DNA of 64,000 bases from JALYNX01 sp963780755 (GTDB lineage Bacteria; Actinomycetota; Acidimicrobiia; Spongiisociales; ZC4RG35). Below the pieces are notes generated by a model. The model had not been told where the DNA came from. It searched no databases and was given only the letters and a program-made list of their open reading frames with translations. Positions 1 to 7,767 of this stretch are shown piece by piece. Position numbers and translations under genes: made by a program. Within the stretch, counting starts at the first letter, position 1. Each line of letters begins with the position of its first letter. The DNA lies in the NCBI GenBank assembly GCA_963780755.1, contig CAWACX010000001.1:310001-374000 (forward strand), written 5' to 3'.

Positions 1-51
1 TTCCACGCTTCCCTCCATCGTCGGGTGATGACCTCGGTTACCCGCCTCTGT

Positions 52-148
52 GGCAGCCAAACGAGCAATGGGTCAGTTCGTGGCGGTCGGAAATCCCCAC
101 GAGAGAGACCCGGTCTTCCATCGCATGAGCTGGCGGGCTTTGGCTGCC
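52..148. repeat. Long-range inverted repeat, possible structured RNA
   Basis: Perfect 10-bp arms GGCAGCCAAA (52-61) and TTTGGCTGCC (139-148) enclose 77 nt. Inside, GGGTC (70-74) can pair with GACCC (107-111), and TCGTGG (78-83) with CCACGA (97-102), giving a nested stem. The right arm overlaps the hairpin at 144-169, so the two folds are mutually exclusive. I recognise no known RNA family. It lies just beyond the corA stop codon, so part of it may be read in the corA transcript. Confidence 0.35.
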
Positions 149-169
149 CTCCATCTTTTCGGGGGGCAG
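144..169 (-). terminator. Hairpin after corA, possible terminator
   Basis: CTGCCCTCC (144-152) pairs with GGGGGGCAG (161-169), with one G-T pair and an 8-nt loop. The stem starts 8 nt past the corA stop codon on the minus strand. There is no long T run after the stem, so termination would be weak or Rho-assisted. Confidence 0.35.
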
Positions 170-176
170 CTTGGAC

Positions 177-1199
177 TCAAAGCCATTTGTTGCGTTTGGC
201 GACCCACAGTGTTGCGGCGGCGAGGGCGGCCATGATGCCGAGGGTCACCCAGAACATCCACGAGAGCTCGAAGAGGCCGACCTTGAAGTTCATTCCCATG
301 ATCCCCGCGATCACCACCGCCGGCAGTAACAGGACGGAAACGATCGTCAATCGTCTCATAACGTCGTTGGTGGCCTGAGCCGTGCGGGTCATGAAGATGT
401 CGAAGGACCCGACGATCATCTCTCTTGTGGTGTCCACGGCGTCCAACGCCTGGTTCAGGCGTTCCTTGAGAGGGCGATAGCTCCCAGCAACCTCCGCTCC
501 CAGCGCAGCGTCCGCTTCGGGATGGCTGAGCATTTCGATGACGTTGCGATGTGGGGTGAGAAGGTTCCGCAGCTCACGAACGTTTCGCCTCATCGTTTGG
601 AGACGACGAAGCATGGTGTCTTCGTCCGGGAAATCAGCGAGGAGCTCCTCGTCGAGCTCGTCGATGTCGGCCTGCACCTCCTCGATGACCTTGAAGTAGC
701 CAGATAGCTGCCAGTCGAGCACAACCGCCAGGAATGCGGGCCCGCCGAGCTCACCGAAACGTGTCTCGCCGTGAAACGGCTTGTTGAACTGGTCGACCAA
801 ATCCAATCCACCCTCGTGCAGAGTCACCACCCAGTTCTCACCAACCAAGCAATGCAGCACCATGGGCCGGGTTGTTGAGTCATCCCAACGGACCGCCGTC
901 ACCCGGAGCTGAAGGACATCGCCGCGATGAATCAGTTTGGGAACGTCGACCTCATCCGAAAGCTCGTCGATGAAACCATCGACGCCGAGGTCACGCCAGA
1001 GACCTTCCAGATCCCCCACGCACTCCAAGTCGACATCACCCCAGAGCATCTCCTGGTCACCCAACGTGCCGACGCTCACATCCTCAGGTGCGATGACGCG
1101 GTCCTCACCCTCACTGTCATAAAGCAAGAAATGAATTGCTGCCACATCATCAGGTGTCGCACCAGCCATCGCCCGGAGGGTAGAAGTTTCGGTCGCCAT
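177..1199 (-). CDS. corA: CorA-family divalent cation (Mg2+/Co2+) transporter
   Basis: This is a 340-residue inner-membrane cation channel of the CorA family. The C-terminus has two membrane segments, with the signature GMN (within GIMGMNF) at about residues 302-304 after the first, and ends in a basic K-R-N-K tail. The N-terminal part is acidic and helical, as in the CorA cytoplasmic funnel, with a coiled region rich in E/D and L around residues 165-215. The open frame extends upstream to 1292, but ATG at 1199 is preceded by GAGG with about 5 nt spacing and gives the family-like N-terminus, so I chose it. It stands alone, transcribed toward the window edge. Confidence 0.9.
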   Translation of the reverse strand: MATETSTLRAMAGATPDDVAAIHFLLYDSEGEDRVIAPEDVSVGTLGDQEMLWGDVDLECVGDLEGLWRDLGVDGFIDELSDEVDVPKLIHRGDVLQLRVTAVRWDDSTTRPMVLHCLVGENWVVTLHEGGLDLVDQFNKPFHGETRFGELGGPAFLAVVLDWQLSGYFKVIEEVQADIDELDEELLADFPDEDTMLRRLQTMRRNVRELRNLLTPHRNVIEMLSHPEADAALGAEVAGSYRPLKERLNQALDAVDTTREMIVGSFDIFMTRTAQATNDVMRRLTIVSVLLLPAVVIAGIMGMNFKVGLFELSWMFWVTLGIMAALAAATLWVAKRNKWL

Positions 1200-1269
1200 C
1201 AATCCTCGATCACGTTGTTGTGAATCGGCGCGATGGGCTACCCAAGGCGGATCGGGCCGAAACTCACAA

Positions 1270-1477
1270 ATGCGCCCCCGCGGTCTCGTCATCCACGAGG
1301 TGTCACCCGTGCAATGGCCGGCCTACGAGGCGGCCGGTGTCGTCTCACTGTCAGTGCGGACCGCCGTCGCCGAGGAAACCCAGGGAGCGACGCGAGCAAC
1401 TCCGCGACAGATACGAGCAGACCCTCCACGAAATCAACATGCGTCAGATCGAGAGGCAGATCCGGCGAGGAAGATGA
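1270..1477 (+). pseudogene. Fragment of HK97-type phage prohead protease (decayed)
   Basis: One frame encodes EVSPVQWPAYEAAGVVSLSV, which matches the usual C-terminal end of the catalytic domain of HK97-family prohead proteases (the E-V-S-x-V-x-x-P-A-Y pattern). The continuation looks coding in another frame (REQLRDRYEQTLHEINMRQI, stopping at 1477), so at least one frameshift is present. No upstream protease domain is visible before corA starts. The rest of 1200-1518 holds nothing else I can support. I read this as a leftover of an integrated phage, consistent with the tRNA fragment and direct repeats near 2.3-2.4 kb. Family assignment rests on one short motif. Confidence 0.35.
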
Positions 1478-1518
1478 GGGGAGAAGTCCAACGCCAAGAC
1501 CATATGTAGCTTGTAGCA

Positions 1519-1941
1519 ATGGAGTTCTGGGCGGCTCTCGCAGGTGCCCTCGTGGGTGGTGTGGCTGCGCTCTGGTCAGGACTGATCGTGAATCGTCGGC
1601 AGGTCACGCGGGAGTACAGAGTGAAGATCTACGACGATCTACTCCCAGAACTGAGGACCGGAATCCATCCAGACATCCCAAGGCCCGACCCAAACTGGTA
1701 CACGCGGCTTGTTGCACAGATCCAGAGGGCGTCGCACATTGCTGGATCGGAGGACACAGCGAAGGCCGACAACCTCGCCACCCTGTTGGAGACGGCAAGA
1801 TCCCACTCCACAGACCTGCCCAAGGACGGGACCGGCGCGATCAGCTCCGCGGTACCGGACGACGATCCCTATGTCGTCGCCATTCGGGAATTCGTCGACG
1901 CCGTGGATGCGTATGAAGTTTGGTTGAGGCAAAACCTGTGA
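1519..1941 (+). CDS. Hypothetical protein with N-terminal membrane anchor
   Basis: A 140-residue protein. Residues 4-24 (FWAALAGALVGGVAALWSGLI) form one membrane segment, followed by basic residues NRRQVTREYR and a soluble, mostly helical domain. The layout, a short anchor then a helical cytoplasmic domain, is common for small orphan proteins on integrated elements. I do not recognise a family. No strong ribosome binding site precedes the ATG. It lies between the phage-protease fragment and the tRNA-Ala fragment, so it may belong to the same remnant. Confidence 0.5.
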   Translation: MEFWAALAGALVGGVAALWSGLIVNRRQVTREYRVKIYDDLLPELRTGIHPDIPRPDPNWYTRLVAQIQRASHIAGSEDTAKADNLATLLETARSHSTDLPKDGTGAISSAVPDDDPYVVAIREFVDAVDAYEVWLRQNL

Positions 1942-2010
1942 CGCGCCCCTTGGAGGCGAGGTCGTGCGGCCCAATGAGGATCTGTCACTGCCTGCCGACA
2001 CACTCGGTCA

Positions 2011-2226
2011 ATGTCCTGTGTTGAACTCACTCCCCGAATGGCCTGGCTGCTCGAAACGCTGCGTGACTACCCGCTCGACGCCGATCAGCTCACCCGGCTG
2101 CAGGGCACCCCTGAATGGCAGGACGCCCGCGCATGGGGTTGGGTCATGGAGTCCGGTGAACTGTCAGGCACCGGCCACCGTCACGCTGGCGGCCAGCATC
2201 GAGGGATAATTCCTACCGGGCTCTAA
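2011..2226 (+). CDS. Small hypothetical protein
   Basis: A 71-residue frame. Its first part (LTPRMAWLLETLRDYPLDAD, then TPEWQDARAWGWVMESGEL) looks like a small helical protein with a winged-helix-like feel. The last 15 residues are low in recognisable structure, so the true end may have been altered. I cannot name a family. It may be cargo of the element that used the neighbouring tRNA-Ala site. Confidence 0.3.
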   Translation: MSCVELTPRMAWLLETLRDYPLDADQLTRLQGTPEWQDARAWGWVMESGELSGTGHRHAGGQHRGIIPTGL

Positions 2227-2271
2227 GGGGTCCGATGACCCGCCGCTTATTTGTCGCTTATCGACCCGGAA

Positions 2272-2373
2272 ACGAGACGTGAGAGGTTGGGAGTCGTTGG
2301 GGGCGGTTGAAGTCAAAGTCCCTGGTAGCGGCCCATTCCAACGAGACGACGTGAGAGGTTGGGAGCAGTTGGG
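2272..2373. repeat. Imperfect direct repeats beside the tRNA-Ala fragment
   Basis: GTGAGAGGTTGGGAG occurs at 2279-2293 and 2351-2365. Each copy is preceded by ACGAGAC (with three extra bases in the second) and followed after three bases by TTGGG. The two copies are 72 nt apart. Their position next to a tRNA 3' end is where arm-type integrase sites would be expected, but no integrase gene is present. Confidence 0.55.
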
Positions 2374-2383
2374 ATGAGCGACA

Positions 2384-2430
2384 CCTGACTGGCAGTCAAG
2401 GGGTCAGGGGTTCAAATCCCCTCAGCTCCA
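2384..2430 (+). pseudogene. 3' half of tRNA-Ala(GGC), probable att remnant
   Basis: The T arm is intact (GGGG 2407-2410, TTCAAAT, CCCC), followed by a 3' acceptor strand ending CAGCTCCA at 2423-2430. An anticodon loop CTGGCAG (anticodon GGC) is followed by TCAAG, which would pair with CTTGA, but the window has CCTGA, so the stem is broken. No proper 5' half exists: the preceding GGGAGC-AGTTGGG-ATGAGC only loosely recalls an acceptor and D arm and lacks about 8 nt. This is what remains when an element integrates at a tRNA 3' end, or a deleted tRNA. CCA is only partly encoded. Confidence 0.6.
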
Positions 2431-2446
2431 CTGGATCAATAGATCC

Positions 2447-3269
2447 TCAGTCGGCGAGCTGGCCGGATTCCCAGTCGACCTCGAAGGCCTGGATCGGCTC
2501 ATCGAACCCCTTGAGGGTCAGCTGCCCCCGGTCGCGGAACGTGAACCCCTTCCCATGGGCGAGGTCACGCACAGCGCTCGAAACCAGGATCGAGCCGGGT
2601 TCCGCGCTGGCACAGAGTCGGGCAGCGAGCTGTACTGCCGCGCCGAATAGGTCATCCCGTTCCGTCACGGGCTCGCCGGCGGAAATCCCGATCCGGACCC
2701 GGAGGGGCAAACTCGAGCGCGCGGCGACTTGGGTGAGCCTCTGCTGCATCTGAATCGCGCTGCCGATCCCATCGACGACCGAGTGGTAGGCAGCCATCAC
2801 GCCGTCGCCGGTGTGCTTTACCTCCGACCCGCCATGCCGGTCGAGAGCCTCTCGGACGACCTCGTCGTGGGTGCGGAGCACCGCCATCGCGCCGGCGTCG
2901 CCGAGCCGCTGTGTCAGGCTGGTTGAGTCTTCGATGTCGGTGAAGAGGATGGTGCGGAACGCCGTGTCGACGAACGGCTCGCCGGGCGGGTGGTCGATGA
3001 TGCCGCCCATGAACCGCTCAACCGCCTGGCGGTCGACCTCGATGATCTGGTACGGCATCTGCCCATGCGAAGCTCGGTGGACGCCCTCGACCGCCTCCTT
3101 GTCCGGTGCCGTCGCGAGACAGAAGGCGGTCTGGCGCTCGTCGTCGAACCAATACGTGATGAAGCGGACCTCGAATTGGTCCTGGACTTCGAGATCCCTG
3201 AGATGCCGCGACGGCCGCCTCCTCAGCCGTAAGGTTCTCGAACTCGTGGCGGTCCATAAAGAGGGGCAC
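2447..3269 (-). CDS. DUF4242 / class III cyclase-domain fusion, frameshifted
   Basis: The reconstructed product is about 273 residues. The N-terminal ~80 residues (MPLFMDRHEFENLT, then HLRDLEVQDQ, YWFDDERQ, FCLATAPDKEAVEGVHRASHG) resemble small DUF4242 proteins. The C-terminal ~180 residues form an adenylate/guanylate cyclase catalytic domain with FTDIEDST (metal aspartate), HTGDGVMAAY and LAARLCASAEPGSILVS. The two parts lie in different frames. The break is near 3205-3212, where removing one G from the GCGGC run joins V-A to H-L-R-D cleanly. GTG at 3269 is the likely start. Whether it makes cAMP is unknown; many such soluble fusions act as sensors. Confidence 0.75.
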
Positions 3270-3360
3270 GAGTCAAGGATGCCTGCGATTCGAGCCTGCC
3301 GCAACGCCAGAGGCGCATGCGACGGGGATTGGGGCTTACGAGGAGATCGCCAGGTCTGGG

Positions 3361-3612
3361 TCAGGACCGTCGGTCGATGTTGAGCGTGACCAGCTCGCCA
3401 TTCGCAAGGCTGGCGACGTCATCCTCGATCCAGTCGGCTACCTCCTCGTCCACGACGTCGAGATTGTCAGACCAAAAGCGAGTTAGGGCCTCCCTTATCT
3501 CATCATCTGGCCGACCGACGAGCGTTGCTGACAGCCGGTTGAAATCAGCCTGCATTTCCACCAGGTCTTCATCGACCGCGTGTTCGATGTCCCGGGCGAT
3601 GTCGTCACTCAT
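3361..3612 (-). CDS. Small acidic hypothetical protein
   Basis: An 83-residue, strongly acidic, helical protein (MSDDIARDIEHAVDEDLVEM at the start, FWSDNLDVVDEEVADWIEDD later). No transmembrane segment and no family I recognise. Codon use looks coding and it fits without overlap upstream of the cyclase gene on the same strand, 91 nt away, so the two could be co-transcribed. Confidence 0.55.
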   Translation of the reverse strand: MSDDIARDIEHAVDEDLVEMQADFNRLSATLVGRPDDEIREALTRFWSDNLDVVDEEVADWIEDDVASLANGELVTLNIDRRS

Positions 3613-3726
3613 GACCTAAGGATATCGACGGGTCAGAGGCTGAAATCACGCCAACTCCACCACTACCGTCCGCCGAAGTATGAAGTCGACTGAATACCCG
3701 GAGCGGAGCCAGGCCATATTGCGCTG

Positions 3727-3897
3727 ATGCTGGGGATCCTTGGCGTTGCCATCTTTGGCATTTTCGGCCCCGTCGCCTGGATTTTGGGGAGCACAGCCAA
3801 TGCCGGACGCCTCCTCGGCGTGGTGGGAACGGTGATCGTCCTCGGCGCGGTGCTCCTCTTCGTTCTGGCCCTGGTGGGCATCATCGAGGTCTCGTAA
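3727..3897 (+). CDS. Small two-TM protein, DUF4190-like
   Basis: A 56-residue plus-strand frame. Residues 1-22 (MLGILGVAIFGIFGPVAWIL) and 30-53 (LGVVGTVIVLGAVLLFVLAL) are two hydrophobic segments joined by GSTANAGRL. The pattern ALMLGILG then GPVAWILG resembles DUF4190 membrane proteins, and the frame stays open upstream to 3694, so the ATG may not be the true start. Length is at the short end for that family. It could be a remnant. Confidence 0.4.
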   Translation: MLGILGVAIFGIFGPVAWILGSTANAGRLLGVVGTVIVLGAVLLFVLALVGIIEVS

Positions 3898-3967
3898 GTC
3901 GAACCGACCGAGGCATCTTCCCGAGGTTTCGGCAGTTTCTGTCACAGCCGCCATGTACAAGTAGGGC

Positions 3968-5128
3968 ATGGCTGGGGGAGACCGGCTTCCGATCATCATC
4001 CCGCTCCTGGATGACAAGGAGGGGTCGTCGATCGATGAGCTCGACGATCACATTCTGTTGCTCGAAACGGCGAGGCGGCGCCTCGACGTGGAGTGGACCG
4101 AGTCACTCGGGGTATTCGAGGAACGCAAAGGCCACGAGGCCCATGGCTACCCGAGTGCGGTCGCCTATCTGAAGCACCGGGCCCGCATCGCCGGCGCCCG
4201 GGCTCACCGCTACGTGACGATCGCCCGGAGCGCTATGAGATTCAGAGCGACTTTCGCCTCCTGGCGGCTCGGTCAGGTGACCAGCGACCAGGCGGACATG
4301 CTGTTCCAGGCATCGCGTCAGCTCCCCGACAGGTATCCGGGCGCGGAGACCGTATTGCTGGAGATAGTCGGAGACACCGCCGAGGAGACCCGCAAGACCT
4401 TGGATTATTGGCGACACACTGTCGACCGACCCGGCGTCGCTGTGGACCTGGAAGCGCAGATGGAGCGTCGAAGATTCGACTTCTCGCGCAGACCCAGCGG
4501 CATGATCGAAGGAGAGTTCGCCCTCACCGAGTGCGCCGGCGAGATCCTGATCGCGGCACTGGACGCGTTGATGCCGCCGCCTGCTGCCAACGATGATCGG
4601 AACGCCAGTCAGCGTCGTCACGACGCGTTCGAAGATCTGGCTCGGGGCTTCCTCGAGGGCAGCGAGACTCCTGACGTCGGGGGAGAGAAGCCACACCTGA
4701 ACGTCTTCGTGGATATGGATGCCCTCAAGGGAATTCCCGGCGGGCTGCACGAAACCGAAGGCGGGAACGTGCTCGACGTGGAGACGATCCGGCAGCTCTC
4801 CTGTGACTCCTCGGTTTCCCGCATCGTGTGGAACGGCGAATCCGAGATTCTCGATGTTGGTCGGCGCATCCGGGTGATCCCGGCCGCCATTCGTCGTGCG
4901 GTCATCGCCCGGGACCGCCACTGCGTGTGGAAGGGTTGCTCCCGCTCACCGCGTTGGTGTGACGTCCATCACCTGGTCTCCTGGGCAGACGCTGGCGAAA
5001 CCGCAATCGGCAACCTGTGCCTCCTCTGTCGGTATCACCACACGCTGGTCCACCGTCACGAAGGAGATCTAGAAGACCTTCTCGACTTGAGGGTGCTCGA
5101 GCCGGTGGTGGGGCATCGACCTAGCTAG
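3968..5128 (+). CDS. DUF222 / HNH endonuclease-like protein (13E12 repeat type)
   Basis: A 386-residue protein. The N-terminal ~270 residues form the helical DUF222 region (HGYPSAVAYLKHRARIAGAR, then RLGQVTSDQADMLFQASRQL). The C-terminus is an HNH nuclease domain: RDRHCVWKGCSRSPRWCDVHH followed by N-L-C-L-L-C-R-Y-H-H, containing the paired cysteines and the H-H/N-H residues expected for metal and catalysis. Such proteins are multicopy in actinobacteria and related to the mycobacterial 13E12 repeat family; a biological role is not established. The tail after the HNH (VHRHEGDLEDLLDLRVLEPV) is unusual for the family and may reflect drift or an indel. Confidence 0.85.
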   Translation: MAGGDRLPIIIPLLDDKEGSSIDELDDHILLLETARRRLDVEWTESLGVFEERKGHEAHGYPSAVAYLKHRARIAGARAHRYVTIARSAMRFRATFASWRLGQVTSDQADMLFQASRQLPDRYPGAETVLLEIVGDTAEETRKTLDYWRHTVDRPGVAVDLEAQMERRRFDFSRRPSGMIEGEFALTECAGEILIAALDALMPPPAANDDRNASQRRHDAFEDLARGFLEGSETPDVGGEKPHLNVFVDMDALKGIPGGLHETEGGNVLDVETIRQLSCDSSVSRIVWNGESEILDVGRRIRVIPAAIRRAVIARDRHCVWKGCSRSPRWCDVHHLVSWADAGETAIGNLCLLCRYHHTLVHRHEGDLEDLLDLRVLEPVVGHRPS

Positions 5129-5189
5129 GGCTGGTCGGCCCCACCACCGAGCTGAACTCCTAACCCACACCGGATGGCTGGCAATCTCA

Positions 5190-5963
5190 TCATGTGCTGG
5201 CTGGGGGCGGATCACTTCGGCGATAGGCGATCAGAGCCAGCGTGTAGGAAACGACCAGGATCCCCACCGCCCAGGCCACAGCCACCCAAAAGCGAGGACC
5301 AGGCGATCCATCGGTGAGCAGCGAGCGAATCGTGTCCACTATCGGTGTGAGCGGCTGATTCTCGGCAAAGCTCTGCAGCCACGGCGCCATTGAATCCGTC
5401 GGCACGAATGAGGGGCTGATGAAGATCAGCAGGAACAGGATGTAGCTGAATGCGCCGGCACCCTCAACGGTTCTGGCGAGCAGACCAAAGAACATGGCGA
5501 GCCAGGTGGTCGCGAGTATGAACAGGAGCACCAGGCCTGTAGCCAGCAGCCACGCGCCGATGTTGGGGACTGGGCGAAACCCGACGAAGAACGCCACCAC
5601 TACCACGAGGACACAAGAGAGGGCGTTCGACACGGTAGAAGACAGTGCTTGTCCGCTCAGCACCGACGAAGGTTTCACCGGCATGGTCCGGAACCGACTG
5701 ATGATCCCCTTCTGCATGTCCATGGCGAGCCGAAATGCCGCATAGGCGATCCCGCTGATCACGGTCATGATGACGACCCCTGGAGTCAGGAAGTCGATGT
5801 AGTCCACCGGGGTCTGCGCTCCGAGGGCTCCTCCGAATACGTACACGAAGAGCAGCATCAGCGCGATCGGCATCAGGACAACGGTGATGATCGTGTCCAT
5901 GCTTCGGGTCGTGTGACGAAGGCTTCGCTTGGCCATCGTCCAGGTGTCAGTGAGAGTTCGCAT
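5190..5963 (-). CDS. ABC-2 type exporter permease (DrrB-like)
   Basis: A 257-residue integral membrane protein with about six hydrophobic segments, starting MRTLTDTWTMAKRSLRHTTR. The FRTMPVKPSSVLSGQ segment and the SPSFVPTDSMAPWLQSFAEN loop are typical of DrrB/ABC-2 permeases of drug or lipid exporters. ATG at 5963 is preceded by GGAGG at about 6 nt, so the longer open frame to 6131 is not used. It overlaps the ATPase gene by 17 nt, which implies translational coupling. Substrate unknown. Confidence 0.88.
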   Translation of the reverse strand: MRTLTDTWTMAKRSLRHTTRSMDTIITVVLMPIALMLLFVYVFGGALGAQTPVDYIDFLTPGVVIMTVISGIAYAAFRLAMDMQKGIISRFRTMPVKPSSVLSGQALSSTVSNALSCVLVVVVAFFVGFRPVPNIGAWLLATGLVLLFILATTWLAMFFGLLARTVEGAGAFSYILFLLIFISPSFVPTDSMAPWLQSFAENQPLTPIVDTIRSLLTDGSPGPRFWVAVAWAVGILVVSYTLALIAYRRSDPPPAST

Positions 5964-6891
5964 GAGTTTCCTCCTTGCCTTCTCCGAGAATCTTGAAGAA
6001 GACGTCATCGAGCGTCGGTTCCTTGGCGATGAATCTGGTTGGCTCGAGTCCGGCGTGGTTGAGCCTGATGAACATGTCGGCCATATCGGCGACCGAGCCA
6101 TCGCTGGCGACGACCAGCTTCGAATCCACACGGCTCAGCTCATGTCCGTTTGCAAGTGCCCGCTGTGCCGCCACCAGATCCGCATCTTGGGCGAAGTCGA
6201 GTTCGACGAGTCCGCTTGGAACCATGGTCTTTAGCTCTTCCGGGGTTCCGCCGGCCACGACCCTGCCCCCGTGGAGGATGGCGATTTGGTCGGCGAGACG
6301 GTCGGCTTCCTCCAGATACTGCGTGGTGAGAAAAATGGTCGTCCCCTTCTCAGCCAGCTCGCGGATGGTCTGCCACATGTCGTTCCGACTTTGAGGGTCG
6401 AGCCCGGTCGTCGGTTCATCGAAAAATACGATGGGCGCCTCGCCTACGAGGCTCATGGCGATGTCGAGTCGACGCCGCATCCCACCCGAGAAGGTGAGCA
6501 GGCGACGGTCCGCGGCATCGTTCAGGTCGAACTTGTCGAGCAGGGCGGAGGCGACTCCTGGAGGATCGGCCACGTGGCGCAACTCGCCCATTAGTTCGAG
6601 GTTCTCCCTTGCAGTGAGAATGTGGTCAACCGCAGCGGATTGGCCGGTGACACTGATCACCTCACGGACCTTCGCCGGCTGGGTTGCCACGTCGAACCCG
6701 GCGACAGTCGCGGTGCCCGCGTCGGCCCTGATCAAAGTGTTCAGGATGTTGATGGTCGTTGTCTTTCCCGACCCGTTGGCTCCGAGGAGCGCGAACACGC
6801 TGCCCGGTCTCACTGTGAACGAGACGTCGTGCAACACCGGCACGTCCTTGTATCCCTTTTCGAGGTTCCTCACCTCGATCGCATGATCCAT
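5947..6891 (-). CDS. ABC exporter ATP-binding subunit (DrrA-like)
   Basis: A 314-residue cytoplasmic ATPase. Walker A is GANGSGKTT (about residue 36), the signature is LTFSGGMRRRLDIA, Walker B is IVFFDEPTTGLDP and the H-loop region is FLTTQYLEEAD with Q in the usual T-H position. The C-terminal ~90 residues are the extension seen in DrrA-type exporters (EPTLDDVFFKILGE). I chose ATG 6891 because GAAAGGAAA lies 8 nt upstream; an ATG 21 nt earlier has no such site. It pairs with the overlapping permease and follows the DUF4097 gene by 24 nt. Confidence 0.9.
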   Translation of the reverse strand: MDHAIEVRNLEKGYKDVPVLHDVSFTVRPGSVFALLGANGSGKTTTINILNTLIRADAGTATVAGFDVATQPAKVREVISVTGQSAAVDHILTARENLELMGELRHVADPPGVASALLDKFDLNDAADRRLLTFSGGMRRRLDIAMSLVGEAPIVFFDEPTTGLDPQSRNDMWQTIRELAEKGTTIFLTTQYLEEADRLADQIAILHGGRVVAGGTPEELKTMVPSGLVELDFAQDADLVAAQRALANGHELSRVDSKLVVASDGSVADMADMFIRLNHAGLEPTRFIAKEPTLDDVFFKILGEGKEETHANSH

Positions 6892-6915
6892 TGTTCGTTT
6901 CCTTTCTGACATCGA

Positions 6916-7767
6916 TCAGGAGCGATGAATCGAGATGTCCCCGAAGGAGGTCCGGGCACGTATCTCGACCTTGCCGTCGGTGGAAGGGGGGTTGGCGGCA
7001 TCACCCATCTGGTTGAGCACCCGGCCATACCCGGTCCTCGCGTCGAGCCAGGCCGCCAGACCGGTCCGAACTCCGATGTCGATTCCGCCGGCAGCCGTCT
7101 CGAGAACCGCCAGGCCCTCACCGACTTCGCCGATCTCGATGTTGCCGCTGGCCGTCTTGGCCGCTATCGAGCCATGGGCTCGGTCAACGATGATGTCCCC
7201 GGCAGCCGACTTGACCCGGGCGGTCCCGGTCACCTCGCCCACCCATGTCTTCCCGACGTTGTTCTTGAGCTCGAGGTCGCCATCGACTGCACCGAGACTC
7301 ATCTCCCCGGCAGTGATCACCCGGACTCGGCCATCGGCCCGGTTCAGGCTGAGCCTTCCGGCGCCACTGACCACGTCGGCGCTTGCGGTGTGGTCGAGTC
7401 GAACGTCCCCGGCGCCGCTGCGTATGTGCGTGTCTCCGAGACGCCCGTCGGCTCGGAAATCTCCCATCCCGGCGTCGCCTCGGAAGCTCGATCCGGAGGG
7501 CAGCTCGACGGTCACGTCGACCGACCCTGCCTTCCCAGGACCGATCAAGCTCAGACGGCTACGCCATTTCGGGCCCTTGACCAGGACTCCACCGTTGATG
7601 AACTCGACGATCGTCTTCTCGGCCGCCTCGACGTCGTCCCTCCTTGTCCGATCCGACGGGTTCACGGTGACCACGGTGTCGGAACGATCAGATGCAATGA
7701 GATGAACCGCCCCGACGGAGATCTCAATGGTCACCGGGGCCGGCTGCGGAGTGTCGAAAGTTTGCAT
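6916..7767 (-). CDS. DUF4097 beta-strand repeat protein
   Basis: A 283-residue, all-beta repetitive protein. Repeats of about 18-20 residues carry the G-D-x-x-V/I-x-x-x-x-G pattern (GDVRLDHTASADVVSGAG, GDIIVDRAHGSIAAKTASG, GNIEIGEVGEGLAVLETAAG), as in the DUF4097 putative adhesin fold, a right-handed beta-helix-like array. There is no signal peptide. Start ATG 7767 overlaps the stop of the upstream HicB-like gene by one base (TGATG), so the two are coupled. DUF4097 proteins often sit with ABC exporters or HicB-like genes; their role here is unknown. Confidence 0.85.
   Translation of the reverse strand: MQTFDTPQPAPVTIEISVGAVHLIASDRSDTVVTVNPSDRTRRDDVEAAEKTIVEFINGGVLVKGPKWRSRLSLIGPGKAGSVDVTVELPSGSSFRGDAGMGDFRADGRLGDTHIRSGAGDVRLDHTASADVVSGAGRLSLNRADGRVRVITAGEMSLGAVDGDLELKNNVGKTWVGEVTGTARVKSAAGDIIVDRAHGSIAAKTASGNIEIGEVGEGLAVLETAAGGIDIGVRTGLAAWLDARTGYGRVLNQMGDAANPPSTDGKVEIRARTSFGDISIHRS

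Noticed and set aside
3646..4017. Minus-strand frame of 123 codons
   Set aside because: Antisense to the small two-membrane-segment gene and to the start of the DUF222 gene; H/E/D-rich shadow.
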